From: Cheilinus undulatus
Taxonomy: Eukaryota > Chordata > Actinopteri > Labriformes > Labridae
NCBI RefSeq assembly: GCF_018320785.1
Contig: NC_054872.1
Location: 41,466,551-41,530,550 of the forward strand
Direction of reading: 5' to 3'
DNA length: 64,000 nt
The position numbers were made by a program, and so were the translations under genes. The notes beneath the pieces are model-generated. The model was given only the letters and a program-made list of their open reading frames with translations, made no database searches and had not been told where the DNA came from. Below, piece after piece: positions 1 to 15,000 of the stretch; the stretch's first letter is position 1, and each line of letters opens with the position of its first letter.

Positions 1-20
1 AAAGTTTCTGCCAAAAGCAG

Positions 21-3000
21 TCAATCAAAAGGCTGCTTTGGGACCAAAGGGTCACTTTTCTGACCTTTTCTAGATAGAAACTTTTTGCAAACCTCTATGA
101 GCTGGGAAGATGAAAGCTGGCTATGTGAGGTTAAAGTCAGGGTCATATGGGTGGAGCCTAGCACTGCATGCTTATGGGAAATGTGTGTATCCGGCTCATA
201 TCGTTCATATGTCTTTAGAGGGGAAGAAAGGGAAGGAAGGAGGGGTTTCAGATACACACAGAAAGCTCTAAGGAATTCCATCTTGGCATTGTGGTATAAC
301 AATTGTACATTACTCAAAAGGAATATGTTCCTTTTTATTGCTGCAGATCTGAAACAGTGTTTTTTAAACAAAAGGAGAAAAGCTCAATCCATTTACCTGC
401 AAGGACATTGTTGAATGCTGCCTCCACATTGGTCGATGCCAAAGCCGAGGTCTCCAGAAACAAAAGACCATTCTTTTCTAAATGATAAAAATAAGCAAGG
501 ATAATTACCTCACAAGGCAAGGCAAGTTTATTTATATAGAACCTTTCATACACAAAGTGATCCACAGTGCTTTACAAAGTTTAAAACCAAATATATACCA
601 CATTAAGAGCAGTGACAGAAAGCAAAAAGAATGAAAATTAAATATATTTAAATATGAAATAAAAAGAAAGGAAGAAAATGAAATTTATCAGTTAGGAATT
701 ACAAAAACATTGTATTATTATGTCATACAGCATACATGATACTTACCACAACCCAATTTTTAAAACAGTTGGATCTCTAAGTAAAATGTAAATAAAAGCA
801 ATGCAACTATTTGCAAATCTCATTAAACCATATTTTACTCACAATAGAGCATAAACAACATATCAGATTTTGAAACACAGACATTTTATGATTTCATGAA
901 ATCCCTGGCTCATGTTTAATTTGACATACAAAAAAGTAGTGGCAGGGCAACAAAATGCTGGAAAAGTAAGAGATACTGATTAAACACAGCTGGAGGAGCA
1001 TGTTGCAACTAATTTAATTCATTGGCAACAGGTCAGCAACATGACTGGGTATAAAAGAAGCATTTTAGTGAGGCAATATTTTAGAGAGGGAAAGTCTCTT
1101 TAAAGACAGACAATGCATCTGATAATTGTGGAACGTTTTCAGAAAAATGTTCCTCAACTTTGAATACTCAAACATCTACAGTAGAGAATATCACCAAAAG
1201 ATTCAGAGAATCTGGAGAAATCTCTGTGAGTAAGGGACAAGGCTGAAGGTCAATATTAGATGCTCGTTATCTTCTGCAGCACTGCATTAGAAACCAGCAT
1301 TTGAGTGTTAACATAGTTCACTGGGCCACAAATGTGAGTTAAAGCCGTATCATGCAAAGAAGAAGCCATATGTCAACACAATCCAGAAACGCTGCCATCT
1401 TCTCTGGGACAAAGCTCTGTTTAAATGGACTGAGGCAAAATGGAAAACTGTTCTGTGGTTAGCTGAATCAAAATTTGATATTCTAAAGAGGAGAGGGACC
1501 AGCCACACTATCATCGCTTAAAAGTATATAAAGGTTTTAGAGCAGGGGTCATCAAGGACATCTGCACAAGGGCCAGATTTAGTCTTAGCAGAAATTCTGG
1601 AGCCAGACTTTCAAATAAACAAAAATTAGATCAACATTTTGGTCTGATTAACTTATTATTGTGCAGCAGGCCACAAGGAGACAGGCCTGCCCACAGAAAA
1701 GGTCTGGGCCCCTGAAAATCCTAGAAAATGGGCCCTCCCCAGTTGTGATTTAGCGCCAGTATTAACCCCTTTTTGTTACTTTTTGTCCCTTTCTGCCTCT
1801 TTAACCCATTTTTTGACATTCTTTAACATCTTTTGAACCACTTTTCCAGCATGTTTTATTCCCTTCATGTCACTCTTTTATCAATTTTTGCCACTTTTTA
1901 ACCCCTTTTCATTACTTTTTGCATTATTTCTGCCACTTTTAAACCAATTTTTGCCACGTTTCACCCATTTGGCCACTCTTTAACCCCCTTTTTTTTTGCA
2001 TCTTTCTTGCTAATTATTGCCCCATGTGTGCCTCTCTTTGACACCTTTTCAATACTTTGTCAGGCTATTTTTGCTATATTTCTGCCCCTTTTTGATAGTT
2101 TAACCCAATTTTTGCCACTCTTTAACCCCTTTTAACCACTTTCCCTGCATGTTTTATCCCCTTTGTGCCACTCTTTTATCCATGTTAGCAACTTTTCCTG
2201 TCTTTTTACAAGTTTTTAACCCATTTTCATTGTTTTTTGCCCTTTATTGCCACTTTTAACCCATTTTGATACTTCTTTCCCCCTTTCAACTTTTTTTCTA
2301 GCCAATTTTAACCTCTTTTCAGCACTTTTCCTGTCAACTTTTTGTCCCTGTGTGCCACTCTGCAACCCATTTTGCCACTGTCTAACCCCTAATCTGTGCA
2401 TTTTTTCAACATTTCTGCTAACTTCAACCCTATTTTAAATATTTTTTATTTATTTATTTATTTTTAACTAATTATGGCTGGCAAGTATATTTCTATAGAA
2501 AACTATCAAATATTAAGTCATTCTAAAACTATTTCAATATTCTTATTATTTTTGGAGTTGATTTAACAGCTGTAGAGGAGCCTGATATGGTCCCCAGGCT
2601 GCAAGTTGATGATCAGTGTTTTAGAGCAACATCCGGACAACGTCTCTTTCAGGGAAGGCCTTGCATATTTCAGCAAGACAGTGCTTAACCACATCCATCA
2701 CAACAGCAGGGCTTCACAGTAGAAGAGTCCAGTTTCTGAACTGGCCTGCCTGCAGTCCAGAACACATTTGGTGCTTTATAAAAGAACAAATCTGGCAAAA
2801 AAGACCCAGGACTGTTGAGCAGCTAGACAAGAATGGAACAACTTTTCTCTCCCAAAACTCCAGCAGCTGGTCTCCTCTCCTCCCAAATGTTTACAGACTG
2901 TTGTTTAAGGAAGAGAGGATGCTACACTATGGTAATCATCATACTTTAAAAAAAATGTGATGCTACCATCAATTTCAAAATGAGCAAATATTTTTCATGA

Positions 3001-6000
3001 ATTGATAAAATGTCTCAATTTCAACATTTGATATGTTGTTTATGTTCTGTTGTGGATTATGATATGGGTTTATGAGATTTGCAGAACATTGCATTGTGTT
3101 TTAATCACATTTTACACAGCAGCCCAACTTTTTTGGAACTGGGGTTGTAGATGTGTATTTGTTTCAGTGTCAACAAATATGCACCTAAAACCCTGATGTA
3201 AGATTTTATCCCACATTCCCACAGGACAATGGGATTTCTGGAAGTGATCCTGGCCTCATAAAATAATTTAATAGACTTTAATCATCATTCAGACACAAAT
3301 AAGAATTCAGAGTCAGTATTTTCACCTTGAAAAACATTTAAATGGAAAAATGAATCTACAGGACGGTTTAGTTATCAGTGTAACACTTTCACAGTAAGTT
3401 TAGGCTCATTTAAGTTTAGGTGGATATTTGGCATCAAGGTCAAACACGACAACTTTACCTGCAAAGGCTTGAGCCTCCTCAGTGGGCACGGATCTCTCCG
3501 CCTCCAGGTCAGACTTGTTTCCCACCAGCATCACTACGATGTTAGGATCAGCGTGGTCGTACAGCTCCTTCAGCCAGCGCTCTGCACTCTCATAAGTCAG
3601 GTGTTTGGTGATGTCATAGACCAGCAGGGCTCCAACTGCTCCTCTGTAATACCTGTGCAGAGATAGTCGACCTTAAAGAAAGTCCATATGTGATATTTTG
3701 AGCTTTAACTTTCACATAAGGCCACTCGTAGAGCTACTGTGAAGCCTGTCTGCATGGCTAGATGAACTTTAATTTATAGTATAAAGGTAAAAATGTAAGG
3801 ATGAGGAACCTGTTGTTTTTGCAGTAGAAAACAAAAGATTGAACATGGCTTTACTTAACAGTTCAGGCCTATATGGCAATTTGTATCTTACAAATTGAGG
3901 CAGTAGCAATAAGCATATAAAGATCTGTTCAACAAGAGATATAGCATGAAACAAAATGTAAGAAAGCAAGGAAACTATTCAAAGCACTCTAAACCATGAT
4001 GAATATCTCAAAAAATATGTAAAAGTGGGAAAAAACGACAAATGCCAGAAACACAAGCAACAAAACTAAATGTACTTTATTAAATGTTAATGTTCTCTAT
4101 TTATATAGCCCTTTACAAGACCCCTCACAGAAATGCACAGCACAAAACAAATCAATAAAATAAAAAAACAAAAGCTCTAATAAATACAGACTAAAAAGGA
4201 CACTACTATTTCACCATACTACTAAGTATTAAAGGGGACATATTATGTAAAAATCACTTTTTCAGGCTATTCTAACAAAAATATGTGCCCCTGGCCTGTC
4301 CACAATCCCCTCAAGTACCAGAACACCCCCCTCCCCATCCCCCTTTCTCCACCTTTCAGAAAAAGTGTGCTGAAATGAGCCATTCTCTCATTTTCCCCTT
4401 ATGACCTCATGTGGGGAGTTAGCCCTGCCCCCAGGTTCAGTTGGCCCTCCCTGTTTGAAAGAAAGTTCCTCCCTCATCTTCGTCTTCCTCTCAACCATTA
4501 GCTGAGATGCTGGATAGCTCAGTGGGTTACTCTGCTGACTATGGTCTGGGAGATCCATGTAAAGTTTGGGCCCTTGGGCAAGGTCCTTAACTTTGGATAA
4601 AAGAGTCTGCTAAATGACATTGTAAAATCTGCCACATTCATTTCCTGAGAGGTGCAAGAAAAAAGGTCTTTAGTTTAGAGTCTTATGCAGGAGGCCAAAG
4701 AAAACCATAGTTTTAATCAAGAATGAACTTAAAATATGTGTTAACATGTATCATATTTGCTAATAATGGGTGACAGGCAGATTTCAATAAAAAGGATCAA
4801 AAATTTAACCAATACAGACGATTGAAATCAATCTCAGTTGTTTTGGGGTTTTTTTAACAGCTGAATTGAAGTTAGAAAACTGTATCTTATATTCATCAAC
4901 CTGTTTTTCTCTGCATATTTCTCAATTTAAAAGTGTTCTGGGGACCAGATGGGAAGATACTGGGGCCCTGATGTGGCCCTCAGGCGGCCAGTTGATGATC
5001 ACTGGTGTAAAGGGTTAAAATTATTCAGAATAGTTTGCCTTCGTATCTTCCACTCAGGGATGCTGGGTAGAACTGTGGTGCACATGTCAGCTGACTCAAC
5101 TGTTATCTATCTGGCTTGAGGAATTTAAATCTTTAAAGATTTTTGCACCTTATCTCTTTACTGATCTAGTTCTGTGGTGTTACGACCAAAAAAATTCCAA
5201 AAATGACCATGTGAAAATCCTAAAACTATTCCAGTTCATCCAAGGCTGATGAAGGCTTCTTGAACGTATATCACTGGTCTGTGCTGCTGCTCCTCCAGGA
5301 CTGGCAGATGTTAGAGGACATGGTGTGTGCTGACTGTTCTGTTTCCTGTTCTTCCAGCATAAAATCCCACCCTGAGGTGCTGGAAGCCTTAGGTCCCATG
5401 CAGAGGCTCTTGTCTCTGGTTTGAGTAGCCTGGGTTCAGGTCTAACCTGTGGTTTCCACTAGCTCTTTCCACTGTCCTATGTCTCTAATAAAGGTGTAAA
5501 ACCCAAATATACAGTATCAGGAATATTAAATCTTTATCGTGAGCAATAAAAAAGCAAAAAAAGTATGCTGTCATTTTGCTCATATGAAAACTAAACCACA
5601 GCAGCATTTACAAGCATTAAAAACATTTATTATCCCTGAATTGACGGGTTTAGTCGTCTGCCTCACTGCTTTGTAATTTGTTTAAAAGTAACTCTCTGTG
5701 AAAAATCAGAGGAAAAGGTATTTATGAGATAGTTTCAGGTCAAAATCAGTGAAATACCTTCATCTGAAAGAATGTCTGAAAGCTCCAGATGCAAAGGCTG
5801 AAAACACAGCAGGTGGGTTATTTTCAAGGATAAATAAATACACCTTACCTCTAAGACAAAAATGCCATTTAAATGGCAGAAAAGGACCCAGATAATTTAC
5901 CTAAAGTAAAAGTCCTGCATTCAAAAATGCATTAACTAAATAGTTAGATGGAATATCCAAAATAACATTGGCAGAGGTAAAAGTTCAGAGGCGGGTACTG

Positions 6001-9000
6001 ATGAAGAAAAAATGGGTTGATAGAGACAGGAGGGACAGAAAATAAAAAGATGGGTTAAAAGTGGGAAAAAACTGCAGAAAAAATGTTGGAAAGCGATTAA
6101 AAAGGGACAAAGTTGCTTAGATATGGCAAAAAAATGCAGCTAAAAATGATGGAAAGTGTTTAAGAAGTGACAAAATGACTGAAAAGTGGCAACAATGGGC
6201 AGAAAAGGGGGTGAAATAATTTTAAGAAGCGGCAAAAAAGTATTTAAAGAGGCAATTATGGGTGTAACAAATGGTGAAATGTGGTTAAAACAGGAGAAAA
6301 TGGGCCTAAAAAAGAGGGGTTCATGGTGTTAAATAAGGGTCATCAGGCAAAAAATGAGCCAAAAAAGCAGTGGAATAGGTTTAGAAACTGGCAAACTGGC
6401 TCAACGTAGCAATATTGGCAGAAAAGGTGGTGAAATAGGATTAAAGCGTGGCATAAATGTGTTTAAAGTGACAAAAATGGGCGGGAAAAAAGTGATGAAG
6501 AGGGGTTCAAAATAAATAAATACAATGAGGCAATATTGATGAAAAGTATAAGCGGCAAAAATGGGTGGAAAAAGTGTTTAAAAGATAAGATATTTTCTTC
6601 AAAGCTACACCCTGAGATTTTATGAACCCTGGAAGCCTTTCTTAGTATTTGGTAAATATGATGTATTGTTTCTGTGCTGATAGTGTGGGATGACTGGCAC
6701 TTATTGTCTAGTAGGTGGGTTTATGGGTGAGGTTTGTTCTGTATTCTGAACACTCTTTTTTGTTTATTATTTTTATTTTCTTTGGTCTGAATCCTGTTGA
6801 AATAATATACACCTTTTTATATTTTCGTATATCACAAATATAAACAATAAAGAGACATTGGTTTAAAAAATGGTTAAAAGAAGGCACAAATAAATGATTT
6901 CAAATCAGAACTCAATAATTGTTTGACACACTTTCAGTTGCAAAATCAGGTAACTGTCAAAAAAAAAAAGCTGCTTCCACCAATGCTATTGATCCAACAC
7001 ACATTTAAATCCCAGCTGGGGAGGGCCCATGTCAGGGGCCACTGAGGCATCTGGCCAGACCTGTGGGCGGGTCTGGTGCTTTGTATTTAAGAGCCTTTGA
7101 CCACTAGAGCTGTATAGCTTTGCCTCCATGTTGATACAAGTAAGACCACTCTATTAAACAAGATAACAAATTGTGAAGACAGTGAATAAAATGATGAAAC
7201 TCATCCTGTGCGACACTCCTGGTGCCTTCTCATCTCCCTCTTTCTTTGTCCCTTGTCTTTGTCAATGCTAATGGTGGAGAGGTATAAAAAAATGATGCCC
7301 CACAGGCTCACAGGCTGTCAGGACACTGTGTAGTAATCATGCTGATTCTGTCATTAATGCTTGCTTCTGTCATGTGCTTTTAGGACATGCTGCTCTAAAG
7401 ACTTTCCCTATCATCCCATGTAAAACTTTCACATGAAGTCTGGGTGATCCATGAGTGAATGCAGCTGGTAATATCAAAGAAAGTGCCCAGTGAGTGAGCA
7501 GGTGGAGGTGCCTCATTCACTGATATATTAGATACATCCTTTTATGCATAGCGTTGATATAAAGGCAGAAGCAGTCATTTTGACATTTGGCTCTGTCATT
7601 TCATTTGCCATCTTGGATTTCCAAAAAAATATAATATATAATACAGTAGTTATTATAATATATGTTGCATGTTTTGCCTCTTAAGATCCGCCTTCCCAGT
7701 GAACAGGGAAAACTTCACCTTGTAAGAGATGTATGAATAAGCAGCTCTAAGATTTCAAGGGCAGGAAGTCCTTTTCCATAAACTTCCAGGAGAGCAAACA
7801 TGAAAGTAGCTTTGACTGACCTCATTCACTATGAACTTAATCCAGTCATTGATCCATTGTTAGTACAAATATATCCAGAATAGCTCTAAGTATTTTCCTA
7901 TCTTCACTGAGAATAATCAGTTTCTCCTGCTCTCATTAAAAAAAAAACAAAAAAAAACATAATGACTGACAATTGGTCTGAAGTGAAGACCCAATCAATA
8001 CTTCCTCCACAATTACATTCCTGCTCCTCTCTTCCACTAGCATAATTAATTCCACTTTAATAGGTTTTAGCCGCTTGTTACAGCACAAATGGGAAATTCC
8101 ATGGGAGTGTGAATTTGCATACTGGAATAAGTCGGCAAGTAATTACCCAAAAAGCCAAGCTGTCAGAAAAGAGCTAATCCAGCGCTGTAGCATATCCTCA
8201 GATTTCCCCATGTCTTAAAAATAAAATTGACATGGTTCTATTGTTTTAAAACCAGTTTCCGCAGTTAATCCTTCTAGTTTAATTAAAAAAAAGAATGAAT
8301 CAGGAGCACCCTCGGATAGGACGGAGACCCAATGAGGGCTGTTCAAACAAAGTCTTGGCTCTAACCAATTGGATTTTTCAATCCATGTGTTCCCGTTGTG
8401 AGCTGACAGGAGAGGAGAATGGGCCGGTGGTTTTTCAGGTAATGTGGGAGGGAGCTGAGGATCAGTGCCTGTCCCTACGTGTGTTTTGGCTGATAACAGC
8501 ACCACCTTAAGATGCTGACATACAGGTTGCTCAAGAACTATAGAGCCTGAAACAAGCATGAGATGTTGATTTAAAAATCTGCCTTTACTTTGTGCGGTTT
8601 GCTCAAGAAGTGTGCGTGTTCCAAAGAGGAGCAATATTTAAACCGATGCATCTGCCAGTACGACGTGTTACTTATTCACTAAATCTGAGGGAAGGCACAC
8701 AATGTTGCTTAGATTAAATTCAGCAGGTTCTTCAGGAACAAACATAACACTTTGATTAATCACAAAGACAGTTCCCATTATTTCCACCTATTTACCGAGA
8801 CTTTGGAGCCTTACTTTGTCAAAACTCATTAAGCTACTTGCAAATGAAAAGCAGCGCTGTCACAATATAAAACCAAACAGGTGAGGGAGAGATTATAAGT
8901 TTTGTTGAACGTGCCCTTTGAGATGCTGCTGATCCAGTTACATTTGGGGCAAATATGCTGCTTTGATTCCTTTCTGAGAGTAAAAAGTAAGACAGAGTCC

Positions 9001-12000
9001 ACATGTCCACATATGAGCATTTGTGAAAACGGGATATAAAATAATTCCATCCACTGATGCTATACCTCAACAGCATCATCCACTTGAAAACATGAATATT
9101 TTGCCACATATTTACCACTTTGCCCATTTTTGCCACTTCTCTTTACCACTTTAACTCTTATTTTGCCACTTTAATTTGATTCTGCCTCTTTTCATCTATT
9201 TTTAACCACTTTTTGCCCATGTATGCCATTGTTTGGCCAATTTTGCAACTTCTTTTTGCCACTTCAACCCATTTTTGACACTTTTCACCCATTTTTTTAT
9301 TCTCCTTTTATAGTTATTCAGTTATTTCCTACCTAAGTGCTACTGAAGTTGTCTCAGTTTCATAAGCATGCATAAATATTTAAAACATTTTTTTTGTTGA
9401 TTTGATAAGAGTGGTTATTCAGGTATTATTCAAAAATAGAAAATGGGTTTTTCAGCTTAACAACAATAGATGGTGATTTTGCTGACCTAAAGGGGCCCCA
9501 GTTTGTCTGAGCCCCAGAAAGCTCTCCCCTTTACCTCCCCTTATGGGCGACCATTACCTTAACCCTTACCCAACCCTAACAGAAAGTTAATCCGTTTTTA
9601 TTTTGAGAGTTTTAGCTGTAATGTTTTTCCATTTTGGAAGATGTGGTATTTAACATTAGCAGTCTGTGAGTGTGGGCGTCTGAGTGTTACAGGCTTTAGC
9701 CAGACCCCTCTGAAGTGAATGGGTATGAATGGGTTAATAAGGTCTGTGGTGAAAAGGGCTTAAGTTGTCAGATGACTAGAAAAGAGCTATGAAAGCACAT
9801 TTCCATTTACTATTTAACAAAGTGACGTTATAGTGACATTTATCTTTTCTGTTTTTCATGTGTGTTACCAGTAATTTCATACTAAAACTTCTCTCAGCTA
9901 TCACTGCAAGCATAGTCCCTGTAGTCAGTCAGAGTAATTAATAGCAGTGGGGGTGACCCCACATTGAATCATTAAAAGCCTTTTGTTGCATAAAGACATA
10001 CAGATGTGGAGAAAAAAGCATTATATAGTTAGAATTTGTATGCAAAGGGCACATGTGTCTGCTGATGGATGTATTCCAGGTGTGATATTCATGTCACTCA
10101 CGCAGAAGTGATGGCTCTGTATCTCTCCAGCCCGGCCGTGTCCCAGATCTGGGCCTTGATGGCGAAGCCCCCGAGCTGCACAGTTCGGGAGCTGAACTCC
10201 ACCCCGATGGTTGTGCGACTGTCATGGTTGAACTCGTTTTTAGTGAAGCGGGCCAGCAGATTGCTCTTTCCTACGCCTGATTCTCCTATTAGAACCACTG
10301 CAGGGGGACAAAAAAACACACAAGCATTTGAAGCATTTCACGGATAAACCAGACAAAACTCATAGTCACGCTGCCTAATATTTGCTAATCCTGTGACTCC
10401 CACTTTATCCTCTACTGCAGCTTTTAATTGGAGCCTTTAGTCAAGGTGTGTCTTCCTCTGTTGCCCAATAAGTCCTCTGTCTTATCTGTCTAAGAGTAGA
10501 GGTAATTGCACCATCAGGGATATGATTTCCTAATTCAAACTCCCCCCACACCTTTGTGGTAAATAAGTGAATCATTCTGACTGAAGCATGCAGGGCAGAG
10601 AAGAAGAAATCTTGAGAACAGTCATGGGGAGCAATAATGGAAGTTGATCTGCAACAGAAAACACTAAATTATTGATTACAAAGGAGATAATGAGATCTTG
10701 TTCAGCTAATGGCTATCCCAGAATGCAATGCAGGGATGTCAGTTCTTAAGTAAACGTTTTTTTTTAAAAAAAGAACTGGAGGATTTTATTGTAAAAGATT
10801 TTTCTGCAGTTCCCTTACACTTAGAGAAACTTATTTTTTCTCAAACTGTCCCAAAATGGGCCTAGAAGGATTCTGTCTTTCCTCATGTATTCTCAGCCAT
10901 GTCTCACTTATAGAAAGGTCTCACACATGCAAAACACTCCTGAGAATTTCAGTAACACTTCATAAAAACTACACACTTTTAGCAGCATTGCAAAGCCTCG
11001 CTAATTAGTTGTTTATTAATACAATCATAAATGCATAATTAATGGATTAGGAAAGCATCCATAACCACCACCCTTACCCTTATCATAGGGTTTTGGAAAT
11101 GATAAGTTAAGTATTCACTAGTGATTTATTTACCTATCAATAAACCTTTTATAAGTGGGTTTGTAAATGGCACATAAATTAGTTCAGATGGAAAGATAGA
11201 TACTTTATTTACCCTGAGGGAAATTCAAGCATTCATGATTCTTCATAAATGAGTTTACTGTAAGGCATCAGTAAAGAATTTATGATTGTGTTAGTAAATC
11301 TATCCATTTTACACACTGCTTATCCCATTTGGGATCTTGAAGGGCTGGGGCTAATCCCACATGTCAATGGGCGACAGGCGGGGTATATGCTGGACCAGTC
11401 GCCAAGGCCATCCATAAGGGGGGAAAAGTGGAAAGCCTGTAAAATGATACAAGCCTTTTATTTGGTAAGATAAAAGTAGGCTAGCCACTGCACTTAACTG
11501 TTGGGTTTGTATTTTGGATTGTGCATTACAAAGTCAGGACCTTCAAAGAGCTGAGATGCCAAAAGAGGCAGGTGAAGCAAAAGACAGAGCCGACTCACAC
11601 ATTTGAACGCTTTGGCTCAGTCAGTTCAGCAACTGGATGGTAAGTCCCACAACCTGGGAAGAAACTTGCTGACAGGCTTCTTTCACAGTCAGTGCCAAAA
11701 TCTAATTAGCAAAAACTAAAAAAAAATAAGGCAAATTTTAGCCAGAAGGCTACACTAACACCTCTCATCAGATCTACTCGCACTGATATTAATTAAAACC
11801 TTGCAAAAGAACTACTCACTGGGCCTTTTTCTTGCCTTTAGGTGGCCCTGCTGGCTGCAAGTCAATCCCAGGGCTGACACAAAGAGACAGAAACCACACA
11901 CAAACTCACACCTATGGGCAATTTAGAGGCACCAATTAACCCAACATGTCTTTGGACTGTGGGAGGAAGTTTGAGCCCAGGTATCAATGAGGTTATGCAT

Positions 12001-15000
12001 CAATAAAGCATTTTGTAACACTGATTTAGAAATTACATGAATTAGTTAATGATTCTTTCTAAATCATGAGTTATGCTTCACTAATGCTTGATATTAAAAG
12101 TGTTATTAAACCAATCAGTGTCCGTTTGTACAGCGCCAATTCAAAACTAAAGTTATGTCAAGACACTTTACAAAGAGGGCAGGTCTAGACGGCACTCTCT
12201 GCTGTGGCCTGTTATCATAAAGACCAACTCTAATCACGATGAGCTCAGTAGCGTTTAGCCCCGTTACAGCGACGAAAAACTTTCCCTTTAAGGAGCAGGA
12301 ATCTTGAGCAGATCAAGACTCATGTTGACTGCCCTCTGCAAAGCCACGCTGGGGTTAGAAAGGGGTTTGAAGTTGGAGAAAAGCAGGAAGAGGAGAATGA
12401 AGATGCAAAAAGAGGGACAAGAGAAACAACAAAACAACAAATGTATGGCTGCCATGGTCATACACTTTTCTCCCACAAGGCTGTAAGGTCAGTTGTTATG
12501 AAGTATTACCAAATACAACCCAATTTGTTTCATGTGACCGGCATGGGTTTTATCCTGACTTTACTTGAACTTTTTGCTGCCAACATGAGATTGCAGCAGG
12601 AAATATCTGAGAGTTTAAAATCCTGCTTGGCCGGTGCAATGTCCATGCATGTAATGATATTTCTGTTCTTCTTCACTCTGTATTTGATACAGTGAATATT
12701 TTGGACAGCACATAGCATCAACATAAAGGGATCATCATGAATTTGCACTCTGCTTTTTCATATTCAGTTTCACAATTGCTCATTTATTTACATATCCCGT
12801 CTCCTGACCCCCCTCCTATCCTGTCTGACAGGAAAAGCCCCCCCTGCTGTGAGGGAAATGTGAGCTGTTTTCACATAATTAACTCTTGAAAATCTCCAGA
12901 AACAGGACGACTGTCATGGAGTGGCAACACATGATGTAGCACAGAACAACACAGAAGTAGTAGAGAAGCAACAGAGTCTGCTATATGATGCTGTAACGAC
13001 AATGTGCTGTTCACAGCATCAAAAAAGAAAGAAAAAGCTGTCTATGGTCTTGACCTGGTTGCATGAAGTAAACGTCATCATTCCTGCTCACTTAAACAAA
13101 TAATATGCAAATTCCACCACTAAGGGCTCTTAATCAAAACCATGACACAAGATGACAAGAAGAGACACCCAGTGCTCCAACCACCACCACTGTTAATCTT
13201 TCCCCCTTTTTAAAATATGTACTCTGTTCAACAACAATGGCACTCCTCAAACTGTACCATGAACCTATGTTTTTGGTTTCATTCCTCATAATGAGGGAGA
13301 AAAGCTGTTTCCTTGCAAAGCAGATGGATTGGACAGATTCCCTGTCTGTCATCAGGCAAATCCAAACTAATTTATTTTAAGCACACTACTGGCAATTCCC
13401 ACTCACTTTTCACAGCCCTCCTCCACCCCAGCTCCTCCTTTGTTTTACCCTGACTGTATCAGTGTCATAACTGCTAATGAAGAAAAACTAGTTATAACCA
13501 CATATCATGTGTGTTCCTTGACAAAGTGGTCCTGATTGAACTAAAGTTATTGTGTAGTTGTCGTGATTACATATGGTTGAACAAATTCCCACGGCACACC
13601 AAGACTTAGATAATGGCACGTTTGAGAACCACTGCTATAGAGGCAGTTTTAGCAGAAATGGACCATATTCCTTTATAAAAACAAGAACAAAAAGCCACAA
13701 TGAAAGCTTTCATGAAGGGAAAGATGTTTTCGCTCTCTCCCAAACTGCTTCAGCATGAGCTTGCACAGGTGGGGTTAGGTTGTAGTACAATGTGCATGTT
13801 TTCATTCATACATGCATGCTCATACAGAAAAAATAGGGAATTTTCAGGAGCTTTGTGGCCATTTCAATCAGGAAGATTTCAGAGACAGTCTATTCTGAAA
13901 CTTTCCAGAAATTTTCTGGAGTTCATATTTCAAAATGACCACAGTTATTTATGTTTAAGGAGCTATCAGAATGAAACTGCAGGGTAGATTTACACTGATA
14001 AACACCTTTTTGTTCTTTTTTTTCCTGAAACATTTCCCCCTATTCAAACTGAAAACTTTCCAGTGAAATAAACCCCTCTCAAATGAACCTTTGTTTCAGG
14101 AAACACAGCGGTCTTTACAACAGGTGAGGCGTTTTCAGATCAGGTGGAACGAGTCAAGCTGCTGCTTCCTTTAATCTTGATCAGAGGAGCCAACCCACTG
14201 GGTAAACAGGACGAGGAATACCACAGACACCCCCCTCTGTACATGTCAGTGACTAATGTTTGGGTTTCAGTCGTTAGCAGCTGACTCACAAGGCAAAGAG
14301 GCTTGGTTTAATTGGCACAGATAGGAAAGTATGACCACATTATGGAAACACTGCAACACTGGGATAACTGCAGAGCTGGAATAAGCACAGTCAGATTCTT
14401 GCTGAGGCGTGTGAGCTCCTGAACACTGAGATAATTATTCCAATTCTTATGACATCTTTGCAGCAATTAAAGTTGGATTTAGGGTGTGATGGGAGCCGAA
14501 AGCTTGTAGGACACTTTTAGAAAAACACTTATTTGCTTTTTCTCAGGGAGGTGGAAGATAAGTTTCTAATGACTCTCGTGTCTTTGCTTGAATTTTACAG
14601 TTAAGTCAGCAGACTATTAGCTTGGTTTAGCATAAAGCCTGAGGAAAAAAGTAGCCTGTTTCTGTCATGCAAGGAAGATTAACCCCAGCAAAACTAATAA
14701 ACATTTCATATCTCATCTTTAACTCTGTATAAAAACTGAACAATAATTGTTCTACAGAGAAGTTACTGTTTTGTGAAAAAGTTGAAGAGAGTGGATCTAC
14801 GGGTGCTACAAAAAAGGAGTAGTTTAAAATCCTCATGAGATGATCAATCACATTAGTTTCTTTGCCTATTATGAATGTTTGAGTTTTTACAAAAAAAAAT
14901 GCTGTCCCTATTCACTGAGCCTTGCATTGAACATGCATGGCTCAATATGAACTTTTTGGCTCAGTAGCCACTACGGCTGGTAGTCTTCCAAAGTAACTAG

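Larger units (their letters stand above)
3653..10101 (-). other. rab25 intron 2, no gene seen
   Basis: Intron between rab25 exons 3 and 2. It holds a SINE, hAT relics, an L2-like fragment near 4087-4160 and a short TTTGCCACTTT array at 9100-9310. Between about 7,110 and 9,090 I see only AT-rich sequence. The open frame at 8215-8634 on the minus strand has no recognisable domain. Confidence 0.75.

Noticed and set aside
8215-8634. 139-codon minus-strand open frame in rab25 intron 2
   Set aside because: No recognisable domain, no splice context and no homologous copy in the window. Chance frame is the simplest reading.
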